Made by a program: the position numbers and the translations under genes. Of a stretch of DNA of 64,000 nucleotides, positions 15,174 through 24,403 are shown piece by piece. The notes under the pieces were generated by a model. That model was given only the letters and a program-made list of their open reading frames with translations. It made no database searches and was not told the DNA's origin. Source of the DNA: Candidatus Gastranaerophilales bacterium (GTDB taxonomy: Bacteria; Cyanobacteriota; Vampirovibrionia; Gastranaerophilales; Gastranaerophilaceae); assembly GCA_910587815.1 (NCBI GenBank), contig CAJUNK010000010.1:1-64000 (forward strand), in the 5' to 3' direction. Each line of letters starts with the position of its first letter. Within the stretch, counting starts at the first letter, position 1.

Positions 15174-18100
15174 CTATGCACTTTGCTTGTTTGTTATGCC
15201 TGAAACCATTGTCCTGCCTTTGTTTTGAGTAACGCCAATCATTCTGTCTGATGAATCTATCATCTGAGACCTTTGGCTTATCACTACAAATTGTGTGTGT
15301 TCTGATTGTGTATTTATCATTTTGGCAATTCTTTCAACGTTAAACCCGTCAAGTGCTGCATCTACTTCATCTAGTGCATAAAAAGGTGCTGGCATGTGCC
15401 TTTGTACAGCAAATACTAATGATAGCGCCATTAGGGTTTTTTCTCCTCCGCTCATCCCTGCAAGCTTTTGTTTTTCTTTATTTTTTTGGTTTCCTTCAAC
15501 TGTTAGCCCGCTAAGAAAAGGATTCTCAGGATTTTCTAGAATTAATTCCCCATATCCGTCAGTTAATTCTGTGAATATTTGTTTAAAATGATTATTTACA
15601 GAATTAAATGTATCAAGGAAAGTTTCTTTTTTCAAATTTTCATATCCCATCATCCTGCTTTGGATTTCATTTTTTTCATTTTCAAGGGTTTCAATCTTTG
15701 TATTTAATTCATTTTGTTTGTTCAAAACGATATTATAATCTTCAATTGCCCTCATATTTACAAGGCCAAGTTCATCCATTTTCTTTTGCAATTTTTGAAT
15801 TTTACTTGTAATTTCATCCACAGAAATTTCAGTAGGGATAAGTTCTTCCGTTTTTACCCCTTTTTCTTTAAGTTCTGTAATTACATCTTCTAACTGTGGT
15901 TCAATCTCAGCCCTTCTTGATTTAAAGCTTTCAATAGATTCTTTAATACGCTCAATATCGTTTTCTAAAATATTCTTTTCATTTTGCTTGGTTAACATTT
16001 CATCCTGTATTTTTTGTCTTAAATTTTGTAATTCTACAAGATTTTTGCCAAGCTCTACAACCTGCGCTTCAAGTTCAGCTAAAATTTTTGAAATTTCAGC
16101 TATTTCCACTTCATATCTTTGCTTATCATCACTAAGGCCCACATTATCTGTTGATAATTTTTCAATATCAAGTTTTTTCTGTTCAATGATTGTATCGTTA
16201 AATTCATTTGTCTGAATATCTTTTGAAATTTCAAGTTCAGTGTTTGCAATACGTTTTTCAAGGCTTTTAATCTCATCCTCTGTGCCTTGGGTCATCTCTT
16301 GCAATTTTTTTAGGGCACCCTCATCAATAAATTTTTCAACTTCTGATACTTCTGTTTCAATATCTGTCATTTTTTGGTGAAGTTCAATATGTTTTTCTTC
16401 AAATTTATCTAAAAGCGCCTCTGTTTTCTTAATTTCAGGGGTGATTTCATTAATTCTTTTTAATTTTTCTTCAATGATTGTCTCAAATTCCTGATGGGCT
16501 TTTATGATGTGGGAGTATTCATATTTTGCACTTTGCAGGGAATTTAGTGCATTAGAATAATTTGCGCGGATTTCTTCAAATTTTTTCTCTAAGGTTATCC
16601 TTTTTTGCTCTCTTTCCCTGTATGTATTTTCTAATTCCTTCAATCTTTCTTTATAATTATTTAATTCTCTATCATCCGCTTTGCCAAACGCAGGCATGTT
16701 CTTTCTTTTGGCACCGCCTGTAATTGCCCCTGATTTCTCAAAAATTTCACCATCAAGAGTTACAATTCTGTATCTTCCCATTAGTTTTTTTGCAGCCTGC
16801 ATATTTTCTACCACAAGGGTTTCACCCAAAGCAAAGAAAAATGCTTTTAAATATTTATCATCAAAATCAATTAAATTTATTGCAAAATCAATAACACCTG
16901 GCATTTTAGGCAAAGGCAGATTATTTGGCGCAGGCTTTAATTTATTCAAAGGTAAAAACGTTGCCCTATCTTTTCCTTGAGATTTTAATATTTCAATTGC
17001 TCTGCTTGCAACATTTTCATCTTCTACAATCACAAATCTGCTTCTAGCGCCAAGCGCTTCGTTTATGGCATCAGTATATTCACTTTCAACATCAGCAAGC
17101 TGGCTTAATGGTGCATGGACCCCATCCAATCCTGATTGCATAACAGTTTCTACCCCAGCACCAAGGCCAAAGGTTTTAAAGGCCTGTCTATTAGCTTCAA
17201 GTTGTGCAATTTTTTTATTTGCAAGCTGAATAGAATAAAGGTCATCCTGCAATTGTGTTTTGGTCTTATCAATATCATCAAAGACAATTTTTTGCATCAC
17301 CTTTAATTCATCAAGTTCTTTTGTTAAAATTTCTACCTGAGAAGACAATTTATCCTTATCTTCATCAAAGGTTTTATTCTTTTCTTCAAGTGCTTCAATA
17401 TGTTTATTTGTTTCATTTAATTCTTTATTTAAATTTTCAAGCTTTGATTCATTTGGAAGTTTTTCTTTTATTAAATTGTTTTCTGTATCTTTTAGATTTT
17501 CTAATTCTTTTTTTAGCGCATTCCTTTTTTCAATATAGGTATTTGCAGTTTCATTTAAACCGCTCACCTCATTTAAAATATTCTTCAATTCTTCTTTTTT
17601 AAGGTTTAGCTCTTCATTTAATTCAAGCTTTAATTTTTCCTTTTCATCTATTGCAAGTTTTATTTGCTCCTTTTTTTGTTCAAAATCTTCAATAGTGTTT
17701 TGAGCACCGTAAATTACCTTGTTGTTTGAATTTATAACTTTATCTGTATAAATTATAGAATCTTTTCTTCTTTGGATTTCACCCCTTTTTTCTTCAACAA
17801 GTTTTTTTACTTCAAGCTGCTTATCTTCGCCCTGCGCCTTTACCCTGGCACATATTTCATCATATTCTTCCTTTTTTTTGTTAATTTCAGTCTCTTTATT
17901 TTCAATTTCAAGTTCTTGTCTTTTTTTATCCTTTTGGGCCTTTAGGATATTTTCATGCACCATATCCAGTATTTTTTTAAAATCAAAATATTTAACAGTT
18001 GTAATTTGTCCCTCAAGTTCATCCTTTTGGTTTTTAAATTCCTGATATTTAAGGGCAACTTCTCTTTCTTCCTTTAATTCTTCAAGCCTTGTTGCAATTC

Positions 18101-18677
18101 CAGATAATATTAAATTTGATTCTTTAACTCTTTCTTCAACTGCTTCAAGTTCACCTGTTGCAATATCTATCTTCCTGTCAAAATCAGCAGTTCCTGCAAC
18201 TTCATCAATGAATTTTCTTCTTTCTAAAGCTGAACAATTTACAAGGCTTACAACATCCCCTTGCATAATGACATTATAGCTGTTTGGGGTAATAGAATAT
18301 TTTTCAAGCTCTGAATGCATTTGTGTAAGGGTGACAGTTTTATCATTTAGAAAATATGTACTAACATAGCCTGAAGAATTTTTTTTCACTCTTCTTGCAA
18401 AGGAAATTTCTGTTCCTATGTCATCATCTAAATCAAAAACGACACGAACAGAAGCTTCGTTTCTGTTGTTATGGGTTGAAATTAAATCTGCAACGCCCTT
18501 TTCAGACCTTAATGCCCTTGCAGAAGATAACCCTAAAGCAAAAAGCATGCTATCTATAATATTACTTTTGCCGGAACCATTTATCCCTGCAATTGCAGTA
18601 AAACCTGGCAAAAAAGGAATCTCCACCTTGTTTGCAAAAGATTTAAAATTATCGATTTCTAATCGTTTTATGTGCAT
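15174..18677 (-). CDS. smc: Chromosome segregation ATPase SMC
   Basis: 1167 residues, full length. It has Walker A GINGSGKSNIIDSM near residue 30, two long coiled-coil arms, and a hinge around residues 510-680 (VHAPLSQLADVESEYTDAINEALG; the GGAKRKN boundary). The C-terminal ABC signature region LAGMSGGEKTLMALSL and Walker B/D-loop FYALDEVDAALD complete the head. It loads as a ring with ScpA and ScpB to organise and separate sister chromosomes. First gene of the operon. No frameshift in 3.5 kb despite many A-runs. Confidence 0.98.
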   Translation of the reverse strand: MHIKRLEIDNFKSFANKVEIPFLPGFTAIAGINGSGKSNIIDSMLFALGLSSARALRSEKGVADLISTHNNRNEASVRVVFDLDDDIGTEISFARRVKKNSSGYVSTYFLNDKTVTLTQMHSELEKYSITPNSYNVIMQGDVVSLVNCSALERRKFIDEVAGTADFDRKIDIATGELEAVEERVKESNLILSGIATRLEELKEEREVALKYQEFKNQKDELEGQITTVKYFDFKKILDMVHENILKAQKDKKRQELEIENKETEINKKKEEYDEICARVKAQGEDKQLEVKKLVEEKRGEIQRRKDSIIYTDKVINSNNKVIYGAQNTIEDFEQKKEQIKLAIDEKEKLKLELNEELNLKKEELKNILNEVSGLNETANTYIEKRNALKKELENLKDTENNLIKEKLPNESKLENLNKELNETNKHIEALEEKNKTFDEDKDKLSSQVEILTKELDELKVMQKIVFDDIDKTKTQLQDDLYSIQLANKKIAQLEANRQAFKTFGLGAGVETVMQSGLDGVHAPLSQLADVESEYTDAINEALGARSRFVIVEDENVASRAIEILKSQGKDRATFLPLNKLKPAPNNLPLPKMPGVIDFAINLIDFDDKYLKAFFFALGETLVVENMQAAKKLMGRYRIVTLDGEIFEKSGAITGGAKRKNMPAFGKADDRELNNYKERLKELENTYREREQKRITLEKKFEEIRANYSNALNSLQSAKYEYSHIIKAHQEFETIIEEKLKRINEITPEIKKTEALLDKFEEKHIELHQKMTDIETEVSEVEKFIDEGALKKLQEMTQGTEDEIKSLEKRIANTELEISKDIQTNEFNDTIIEQKKLDIEKLSTDNVGLSDDKQRYEVEIAEISKILAELEAQVVELGKNLVELQNLRQKIQDEMLTKQNEKNILENDIERIKESIESFKSRRAEIEPQLEDVITELKEKGVKTEELIPTEISVDEITSKIQKLQKKMDELGLVNMRAIEDYNIVLNKQNELNTKIETLENEKNEIQSRMMGYENLKKETFLDTFNSVNNHFKQIFTELTDGYGELILENPENPFLSGLTVEGNQKNKEKQKLAGMSGGEKTLMALSLVFAVQRHMPAPFYALDEVDAALDGFNVERIAKMINTQSEHTQFVVISQRSQMIDSSDRMIGVTQNKGRTMVSGITNKQSA

Positions 18678-18751
18678 TAAAATATCCGGGATACTAAAGC
18701 CTCAAGTCTTAATTTAATTACACAACAAAATACATCCCTATGTCAAATTTG

Positions 18752-19092
18752 TTAAAAACTATTTATTAATTCTTCTATATTTTTTCTAAATTCGGGCAAT
18801 TTATCCTTAATTGTTTTCCAAATTATTTCATAATCTATTCCAAAATAATCATGGATTAATTTATCCCGCATTCCGGCAATTTGTTTAAATGGGATATGTG
18901 GATATTTTTGCCTGAGATTATCGGGTAAATGTTTACAGCTTCGCCAATTATTTCAAAATTCCTTTCATCAGCATCTTTTGTTTTATCATCATTGATAAAT
19001 TCTTCAAAAGAGATGCCTTCTGTATATTTTAAAATTTTATCAAGTGAGCTCTTGATATCTTGCAGAAAAAAAGCAGGATCTTTAATTTTCAT
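18752..19092 (-). pseudogene. HEPN (HepT-like, DUF86) toxin gene broken by a 1-nt frameshift
   Basis: The frame opened at 19092 reads HEPN-like sequence up to NFEIIGEAVN and then ends early at 18856. The remainder lies in another frame: HLPDNLRQ, HIPFKQIAGMRDKLIHDYFG, IWKTIKDKLPEF, stopping at 18752. Restoring one A in GTAAACATTTA near 18931-18935 joins the two as EAVKHLPDN. The rejoined product is ~113 residues, a normal HepT length, and regains the RNase/AMPylation-target motif R-x4-H-x-Y (RDKLIHDY). As read, the product lacks that motif. The start overlaps the mntA end by 4 bp. Without an active toxin the intact antitoxin is a relic, unless the frame is restored by slippage or the base is a sequence error. 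Confidence 0.82.
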
Positions 19093-19397
19093 AATTTAAC
19101 TGCCTCATTCATTATTCTGCTTTTTACAAAATCCTTTAAGCTGTTTGGTGTGCCAAGGTCTATTTTTTTGTGAAAAATGTTTGATAAATATTCTTCTAAA
19201 TCCATAAAATCAAACATATCAACCGTATGCTTAAAATTTACAAGTAAATCTATGTCGCTTTTTGGAGTTTGTTTGTTTTTTGCGTAAGAACCAAATAGCA
19301 AAAAACTATCCACAAAATATTTTTTACTTAAAAAATCTTTATGTAGATTAATTATTTCTTTTATTTCATCTAAAGAATAAACTTTTGAAGTTTCCAT
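19089..19397 (-). CDS. MntA-type minimal nucleotidyltransferase antitoxin
   Basis: 102 residues. The active-site motif G-S-x10-D-x-D is complete: FGSYAKNKQTPKSDIDLLV, with Gly36, Ser37, Asp48 and Asp50. MntA proteins neutralise the HEPN partner by adding AMP groups to its conserved tyrosine. The order antitoxin-toxin with a 4-bp overlap is typical. It lies 22 bp after lepB at the tail of the lpx-lepB gene run, an unusual place for a toxin-antitoxin pair, and may be transcribed with it. Confidence 0.88.
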   Translation of the reverse strand: METSKVYSLDEIKEIINLHKDFLSKKYFVDSFLLFGSYAKNKQTPKSDIDLLVNFKHTVDMFDFMDLEEYLSNIFHKKIDLGTPNSLKDFVKSRIMNEAVKL

Positions 19398-19419
19398 AAG
19401 CTAATTATAGCATATTTTG

Positions 19420-20031
19420 TTACAGTTTTTGTGTGCGTGTGATTGGCCAAAATACAAAAACAGCACGCCCTATAACCCTGTGTTTTGGTAAAAAGCCCCA
19501 AAAGCGGCTATCCTGGCTGTTTCCTCTGTTATCGCCCATCATAAAATAACTATCATCAGGCACAACAAAAGGTCCGCAATACATATCATCACGGCATGGC
19601 ATCCAGTCTGTTTTAGATAAAATATAAGGCTCATTCAATTTTTCATCATTAATATAAACAAAATATCCATCATCTTCTGATTTTATCTCAAATTTATCCC
19701 CAGGCATCCCCACTATTCTTTTTATAAAAGCGACATCTTTGCATAAAATGCCTGTAAGCCTTGATAAAATAGAGAAAAAATCCTTCCTTAAAGGTTCATC
19801 CGGCGGATAAAAAACCAAAATATCCCCCCTTTGAAGCTCTCTAACAGGTTTAGATAGTTTTTCAACAAAAAGCCTGTCTCCTTCAATAAGGGTAGGATGC
19901 ATAGAGCCTGATGGTATCCATCTTAATTCGCCAATAAAAAATCTGATTACAACAACTGCAATGAGGACAAAAAGAATAGTATCAAGCGTTTCCTTTAAAA
20001 ATGAAAGAATTTTTTTAACTGTATTTTCCAC
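19420..20031 (-). CDS. lepB: Signal peptidase I
   Basis: 203 residues. A single N-terminal membrane helix (TILFVLIAVVVIRFFIG) is followed by the catalytic-serine box IPSGSMHPTL, GDRLFVEK, the lysine box VAFIKRIVGMPGD and the C-terminal MMGDNRGNSQDSRFWGF. It removes Sec and Tat signal peptides on the outer face of the inner membrane; the predicted exported proteins in this window are its substrates. Follows the polyprenyl synthase by 15 bp. Confidence 0.97.
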   Translation of the reverse strand: MENTVKKILSFLKETLDTILFVLIAVVVIRFFIGELRWIPSGSMHPTLIEGDRLFVEKLSKPVRELQRGDILVFYPPDEPLRKDFFSILSRLTGILCKDVAFIKRIVGMPGDKFEIKSEDDGYFVYINDEKLNEPYILSKTDWMPCRDDMYCGPFVVPDDSYFMMGDNRGNSQDSRFWGFLPKHRVIGRAVFVFWPITRTQKL

Positions 20032-20046
20032 TTTTTAATTATCCTT

Positions 20047-21075
20047 TTAGTTCTTAAAAATTTCTGTAAGCTCTATAAACAGTTTCTTATTGTGAATTTC
20101 TGTATCATCCAGGCTTTTAATCGCCTTTTTTGCATCATTCAAAATTTCATTTAAATAATTTTTTGAAAATTCTAGTGCTTTTTTGCGCGCTTGGTCTGAT
20201 ACATTGTGTAAATCTGCATCTATCATACCATAAACACCATCTTCTTGTAAAAGATAAAGATATGGAAGGGTATAGATGCCATTTTCTATATCAGAACTTG
20301 TTTTTTCCTTATTTTCTTCTGCAAAATTTTCAATGTCATCATAAATTTGAAATCCTAAAGAAAAATTTAAAACAAAATCTAAAATTGCGCCCTGCACTTT
20401 GTCTGAAATGGGGGTTATTTCCTTGTTAATTATATATAGTAATGATTTTGCTCCTGCTAAAAATAAAGAACTTGTCTTATTCTTTGATTTATTAAGATAT
20501 GTTTCAATTGTAACAACTTTATTCTTATTAAAAAATTGGTCAATTTCACCATTACAAATATTTAAAGTATTTTGGGTAAAATAGGAAAACACCTCACAAT
20601 ACCCAATTCCCGATAATACTTTCAGGCAAAGGCTTAAAAGGTAATCGCCAGCAATTGTTGCAATATGCGGGTTGTATTTTATATTAAATGTTTCTATCCC
20701 GCGCCTTAAATGCGCCTCATCAATAATATCGTCATGAATAAGGGTTGCGCTGTGTAAAAGTTCAAGCGCAAGGGCAAGGTCTGTAATTTTTTGAATAGTT
20801 TGTTTTAGTTGTTTTGGTGCGCCTGCACTATTTTCTATACCATTGCAAACGGCATCTTTTATTATAAATAACACAACAGGTCTTAATCTTTTTGATTTAG
20901 CAAACAAAAACTGTTCAATATTATTCATAAAGATATCTTTTGGGGCGCAGTTATCTGTATTAAAATTAATATTTCGATTATTTTCAAACAAAAGAGATTT
21001 TAGTCTTGAATCAAGCGCATTTAAATCATCTTGAAAATATTCTAAAATCTCTTTATATTTTTCTTTGTTATACAT
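20047..21075 (-). CDS. Long-chain polyprenyl diphosphate synthase
   Basis: 342 residues, trans-prenyltransferase fold. The first Asp-rich motif is LLHSATLIHDDIIDEAHLRRG; the second is GFQIYDDIENF (DDxxE rather than the common DDxxD). KSKRLRPVVLF, the substrate-binding N-terminal block, is present. It extends FPP or GGPP by successive IPP units, for a quinone side chain. The second motif ending in Glu is unusual but seen in some members. Co-directional with lepB and the aminopeptidase, with 1-bp and 15-bp gaps. Confidence 0.88.
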   Translation of the reverse strand: MYNKEKYKEILEYFQDDLNALDSRLKSLLFENNRNINFNTDNCAPKDIFMNNIEQFLFAKSKRLRPVVLFIIKDAVCNGIENSAGAPKQLKQTIQKITDLALALELLHSATLIHDDIIDEAHLRRGIETFNIKYNPHIATIAGDYLLSLCLKVLSGIGYCEVFSYFTQNTLNICNGEIDQFFNKNKVVTIETYLNKSKNKTSSLFLAGAKSLLYIINKEITPISDKVQGAILDFVLNFSLGFQIYDDIENFAEENKEKTSSDIENGIYTLPYLYLLQEDGVYGMIDADLHNVSDQARKKALEFSKNYLNEILNDAKKAIKSLDDTEIHNKKLFIELTEIFKN

Positions 21076-21076
21076 A

Positions 21077-22186
21077 TTAAATTACAAATTTGCCGTTTTC
21101 ATACACAAGTTTATCATCAGCAAATATTTTTGAATTTTCTTTCATATTTTTGATAATATCCCAGTGTAAGCCAGATTCATTCTTGCCGCCTGTTTCAGGA
21201 TAACTTGCGCCAAGTGCCATGTGAATTGAGCCGCCGATTTTTTCATCAAAAAGAATATTTCCTGTCACATCCTGCACCCTGTCATTTGTGCCGATTGCAA
21301 TTTCGCCGACAAATCTGCTGCCTTCATCCATATCAAGCATAGAAAGCAAAAATTCTTCACCTTTTTCAGCTTTTGCATCAACTACTTTGCCGTTTTCTAA
21401 TTTCAACCATATTTTATGAGATTCATTACCGCGATAAATTGCAGGAAAATCAAAATAAATTTCACCGTTTGCACTATCTTCCACGGGGGATGTGAAAATC
21501 TCGCCATCAGGGAAATTATTTAAACCTGAACAGCTAACCCATTTTCTGCCTTCAACGCTAAATGTGATATCTGTTTTTTCACCAACTATGTGCAATTTTT
21601 TAGTGCCGTTTAAAATATCTGCAATTCTATCTTGTTCTTTTCCTATTGATTTCCATTTTGCAATAGGATTGTCTAAATCAAGATAACAAGCTTTTACAAT
21701 AAAATCAGAATATTCATCCAAAGACATTTTTGCTTCCTGTGCAAGCGCTTGGGTTGGGAAATCTGCTATAACCCAGCTTAATTCACCTTTTGCTGCACGA
21801 TTTAACATTAATGTAGATAAATCCCTCGTTGCAGAGGATCTTTTTGCCATTTTTTGTGCATTTGCCCTTGCCATATTCTTAACATTTAACGGCGCACCAA
21901 TTGAAATTAATTTATCCACCTTTTCATATTCTAGTTTTGTAATTGGGTCAATATATGCTAATTGCTCATCATCGGCATGTTTTATGAAAATTTCTGATAA
22001 TCCTTCAACGGAACATCTAACGATAGGATGCGCTCCTTTTTGAAGTACAAGTTTATAAATTTCTTTAATCAAAGGCTGGCAAAGATTGCTTTCTGCTCTA
22101 ATTAAAACCAAATCTCCCTTTTGAACATTTGTTGAATATTCAACAAGAATTTGTGCGTATTTTTCAAAAATACTGTTTTTTTGCAT
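21077..22186 (-). CDS. M29-family aminopeptidase
   Basis: 369 residues. The family pattern is clear: NVQKGDLVLIRAE near the N-terminus, DFPTQALAQEAKMSLDEY in the middle, and the C-terminal metal-site region EIAIGTNDRVQ, IHMALGASYPETGGKNESGLHWDI. M29 enzymes (AmpS, AmpT, PepS) are broad-specificity cytosolic metallo-aminopeptidases that use two metal ions. Its start abuts the lpxA stop (1 bp), so it is likely co-transcribed with the lipid A genes. Confidence 0.92.
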   Translation of the reverse strand: MQKNSIFEKYAQILVEYSTNVQKGDLVLIRAESNLCQPLIKEIYKLVLQKGAHPIVRCSVEGLSEIFIKHADDEQLAYIDPITKLEYEKVDKLISIGAPLNVKNMARANAQKMAKRSSATRDLSTLMLNRAAKGELSWVIADFPTQALAQEAKMSLDEYSDFIVKACYLDLDNPIAKWKSIGKEQDRIADILNGTKKLHIVGEKTDITFSVEGRKWVSCSGLNNFPDGEIFTSPVEDSANGEIYFDFPAIYRGNESHKIWLKLENGKVVDAKAEKGEEFLLSMLDMDEGSRFVGEIAIGTNDRVQDVTGNILFDEKIGGSIHMALGASYPETGGKNESGLHWDIIKNMKENSKIFADDKLVYENGKFVI

Positions 22187-23020
22187 CTAAATTTCCTCCG
22201 TGGAATCTTCGCTATTGCTCATATAGGCATCTTTATTTGATTTTATGCAAACACCTCTTTTTGATGTTTTAATAAAATCTACAAGTTTATTCACATATTC
22301 ATTCTTTTCTACGGTTTTTTCAATCTCCAAAAGTGCCATTGTTGTGTTTAATTCAGGATTTTTTAATATTCTGATAGCCTTATGAATAGCATCGCGTGAG
22401 GCTTTATCCACACCTCTGCGCCTTAAACCGATTGCGTTAATATCGCGAACTAAAGGCGGAATACCTTCAGATTTTGAATATGGCAGAATATCTTGACGTG
22501 TAGCAGATGCGCCCGAAACTATTGCCATTTCGCCTACACGTACATTTTGATGATAAACGCTTAACCCGCCTAAAAATGCACCAAAACCGACATGCGTATG
22601 GCCGCCCATTGTTGCAGCATTTGCCATAATGACTTCATCTTCTAAAACACAATTGTGTGCCACATGTGCGTATGCCATAATCATGCATTTGTTACCGATT
22701 TTTGTAGCTTTTCCTTCGCCAGAAGCTCTGTTTATTGTGGCAAATTCTCTAATCCAGCAGTTTTTACCTATAATAACTTTTGTGGGTTCTCCCTTATATC
22801 CAAGGTCTTGCGGTTCCCCGCCGATTGATGCAAATGGCGAAATTCTTGTTCCTTCGCCAATTTCAGCATATTCTATATGCGCATTTGCGCCAATTTTAAC
22901 TCCTTTTTCAATGGTTACATCTTCACCAATAAAAACATTTGGCCCAATTTCAACATCCGGTGCAATTTTAGCACTTTCTGAAACAATTGCCGTTTTATGG
23001 ATTTTTGAATTTTCTGTCAT
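22187..23020 (-). CDS. lpxA: UDP-N-acetylglucosamine acyltransferase LpxA
   Basis: 277 residues from the ATG at 23020. A longer frame to 23077 exists but its extra residues are basic and not LpxA-like. Left-handed beta-helix hexapeptides begin at once (IHKTAIVSESAKIAPDVEIGP). The GGEPQDLGYKGEP loop, the catalytic-His region YAHVAHNCVLED, and RDINAIGLRRRGVDKASRDAI of the C-terminal helical domain are diagnostic. It transfers a 3-hydroxyacyl chain from ACP to UDP-GlcNAc, the first lipid A step. The C-terminus has a ~20-residue acidic extension. Confidence 0.95.
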   Translation of the reverse strand: MTENSKIHKTAIVSESAKIAPDVEIGPNVFIGEDVTIEKGVKIGANAHIEYAEIGEGTRISPFASIGGEPQDLGYKGEPTKVIIGKNCWIREFATINRASGEGKATKIGNKCMIMAYAHVAHNCVLEDEVIMANAATMGGHTHVGFGAFLGGLSVYHQNVRVGEMAIVSGASATRQDILPYSKSEGIPPLVRDINAIGLRRRGVDKASRDAIHKAIRILKNPELNTTMALLEIEKTVEKNEYVNKLVDFIKTSKRGVCIKSNKDAYMSNSEDSTEEI

Positions 23021-23082
23021 ACTTTTCACATACTTTCTTTTTAATTTAAGGCAGTTTAAACACTGCCTTAAAACCATCTATC

Positions 23083-23532
23083 TTATTTTAGGGCGATTGT
23101 AATTTCAGCCTCTACGCAAAGTTTTCCATCTACAAAACCTTTAGCTTCGCATTTTGCCACAGGTCCTTTAATTTTTGTCATCCTTGTTTCCATATCAAAT
23201 CTATCGCCAGGGCGCACAATATTCTTAAACCTTACATGCTCTAAGCCTGCAAATAGTGCAAGTTTTCCCTTATATTGGTCTAGTGTAAGTAAAATCGGTG
23301 CAGCAGTCTGCGCCATAGCTTCCACTTGTAAAACGCCTGGCATTATAGGGTTTCCGGGAAAATGGCCGTTAAAAAACATTTCATTTGCGGTTAAATTTTT
23401 ATAACCCTTAGAATATTCGCCAGGGATGCATTCTGTTATTCTATCCACCAATAAAAAAGGATACCTGTGCGGAATTAAATCCATAATTTCCATAATATCC
23501 ATTGAAATAGGTTTAATTATAGTATCGCTCAT
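23083..23532 (-). CDS. fabZ: 3-hydroxyacyl-ACP dehydratase FabZ
   Basis: 149 residues. Hot-dog fold with IPHRYPFLLVDRI, the catalytic-His block FFNGHFPGNPIMPGVLQVEAMAQ and RFKNIVRPGDR. It dehydrates 3-hydroxyacyl-ACP in fatty-acid elongation and so competes with LpxA for the same substrate, which explains its place between lpxC and lpxA. acpP and fabF lie 19 kb away in this window. Confidence 0.97.
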   Translation of the reverse strand: MSDTIIKPISMDIMEIMDLIPHRYPFLLVDRITECIPGEYSKGYKNLTANEMFFNGHFPGNPIMPGVLQVEAMAQTAAPILLTLDQYKGKLALFAGLEHVRFKNIVRPGDRFDMETRMTKIKGPVAKCEAKGFVDGKLCVEAEITIALK

Positions 23533-23569
23533 TTTTTTAATTCTCCTCTTTTAGTCTTAAAATTAGCTG

Positions 23570-24403
23570 TTAAAAAGAATCTTTTAACATTTTAGCAGCC
23601 TCAATATGAAGGGCATGCCCTGCTTCTTTTACGATTATATTTGCATTCATCTTTAAAGGATTTACCCCAGTCAGGTATAAATCTCCGATAATATCCAAAA
23701 TTTTATGTTTATTTGGTTCAAATTCAGACCTTAATTCTGTTGTAAATGTGCCATCATCCTTCATACCAACAGTGTTATCAATGGTAACACCCTTTGAAAG
23801 CCCCATTTTTTGAAATGTCTCAAGGTCTTTTAAATATCCAAATGTTCTTGCTTCAGTAATTTCATCCAAATTTTTATCTAAATTAAGCTCTGCCCATCTG
23901 TTTTTTAACGTAGGATGGTTAAAATTTACCATATAGCTTATTTTTGTAACATCATTTGGCATTAAAACAACAGCGCTTCTGTCTTTTTGGAAGGCGACAG
24001 TATTTTTCAGCACAGGGTATGTCTCTTCTTCGCCCATATATCCTGTTTCGTTAAATTTTTCTACCCAAACCTTTGAAGAACCGTCTAAAATTGGCACTTC
24101 AAACATAGGAACACTAAACCCTGGGTTTTTAAATTCCATAATGATGCCATCAATACTGCAAATAGCACATGCTGCCATAAAATGTTCAATAAGGGCAACC
24201 TTAAAATCTGCTCCTTGTGCTACATTTGCAACAACAACGCAATGATCTGATGATACCACATTATGAAGCACGCCCTGTACTGTCTTGTCTTCAAATTGGA
24301 AATAAATTCCTTTTTGCGCGGCTGGTTTTATTTCAACTTCAAATTCAACACCAGACATAAGTCCAGTGCCTTTTAAATTTATACTAGATTTTAGCGTCTT
24401 CAT
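23570..24403 (-). CDS. lpxC: UDP-3-O-acyl-N-acetylglucosamine deacetylase LpxC
   Basis: 277 residues. Zinc and catalytic elements: LIEHFMAACAICSIDGI (first His) and the NKHKILDIIGDLYLTG block (second His and Asp), with the final catalytic His in EAGHALHIEA. It carries out the committed, zinc-dependent deacetylation of lipid A synthesis. It overlaps the end of lpxD by 20 bp, giving coupled translation. The protein is shorter than E. coli LpxC (305), mainly in loops. Confidence 0.95.
   Translation of the reverse strand: MKTLKSSINLKGTGLMSGVEFEVEIKPAAQKGIYFQFEDKTVQGVLHNVVSSDHCVVVANVAQGADFKVALIEHFMAACAICSIDGIIMEFKNPGFSVPMFEVPILDGSSKVWVEKFNETGYMGEEETYPVLKNTVAFQKDRSAVVLMPNDVTKISYMVNFNHPTLKNRWAELNLDKNLDEITEARTFGYLKDLETFQKMGLSKGVTIDNTVGMKDDGTFTTELRSEFEPNKHKILDIIGDLYLTGVNPLKMNANIIVKEAGHALHIEAAKMLKDSF

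Noticed and set aside
22187..23077. LpxA starting at 23077
   Set aside because: The extra 19 residues are basic and unlike LpxA; the ATG at 23020 begins directly with the hexapeptide repeats.
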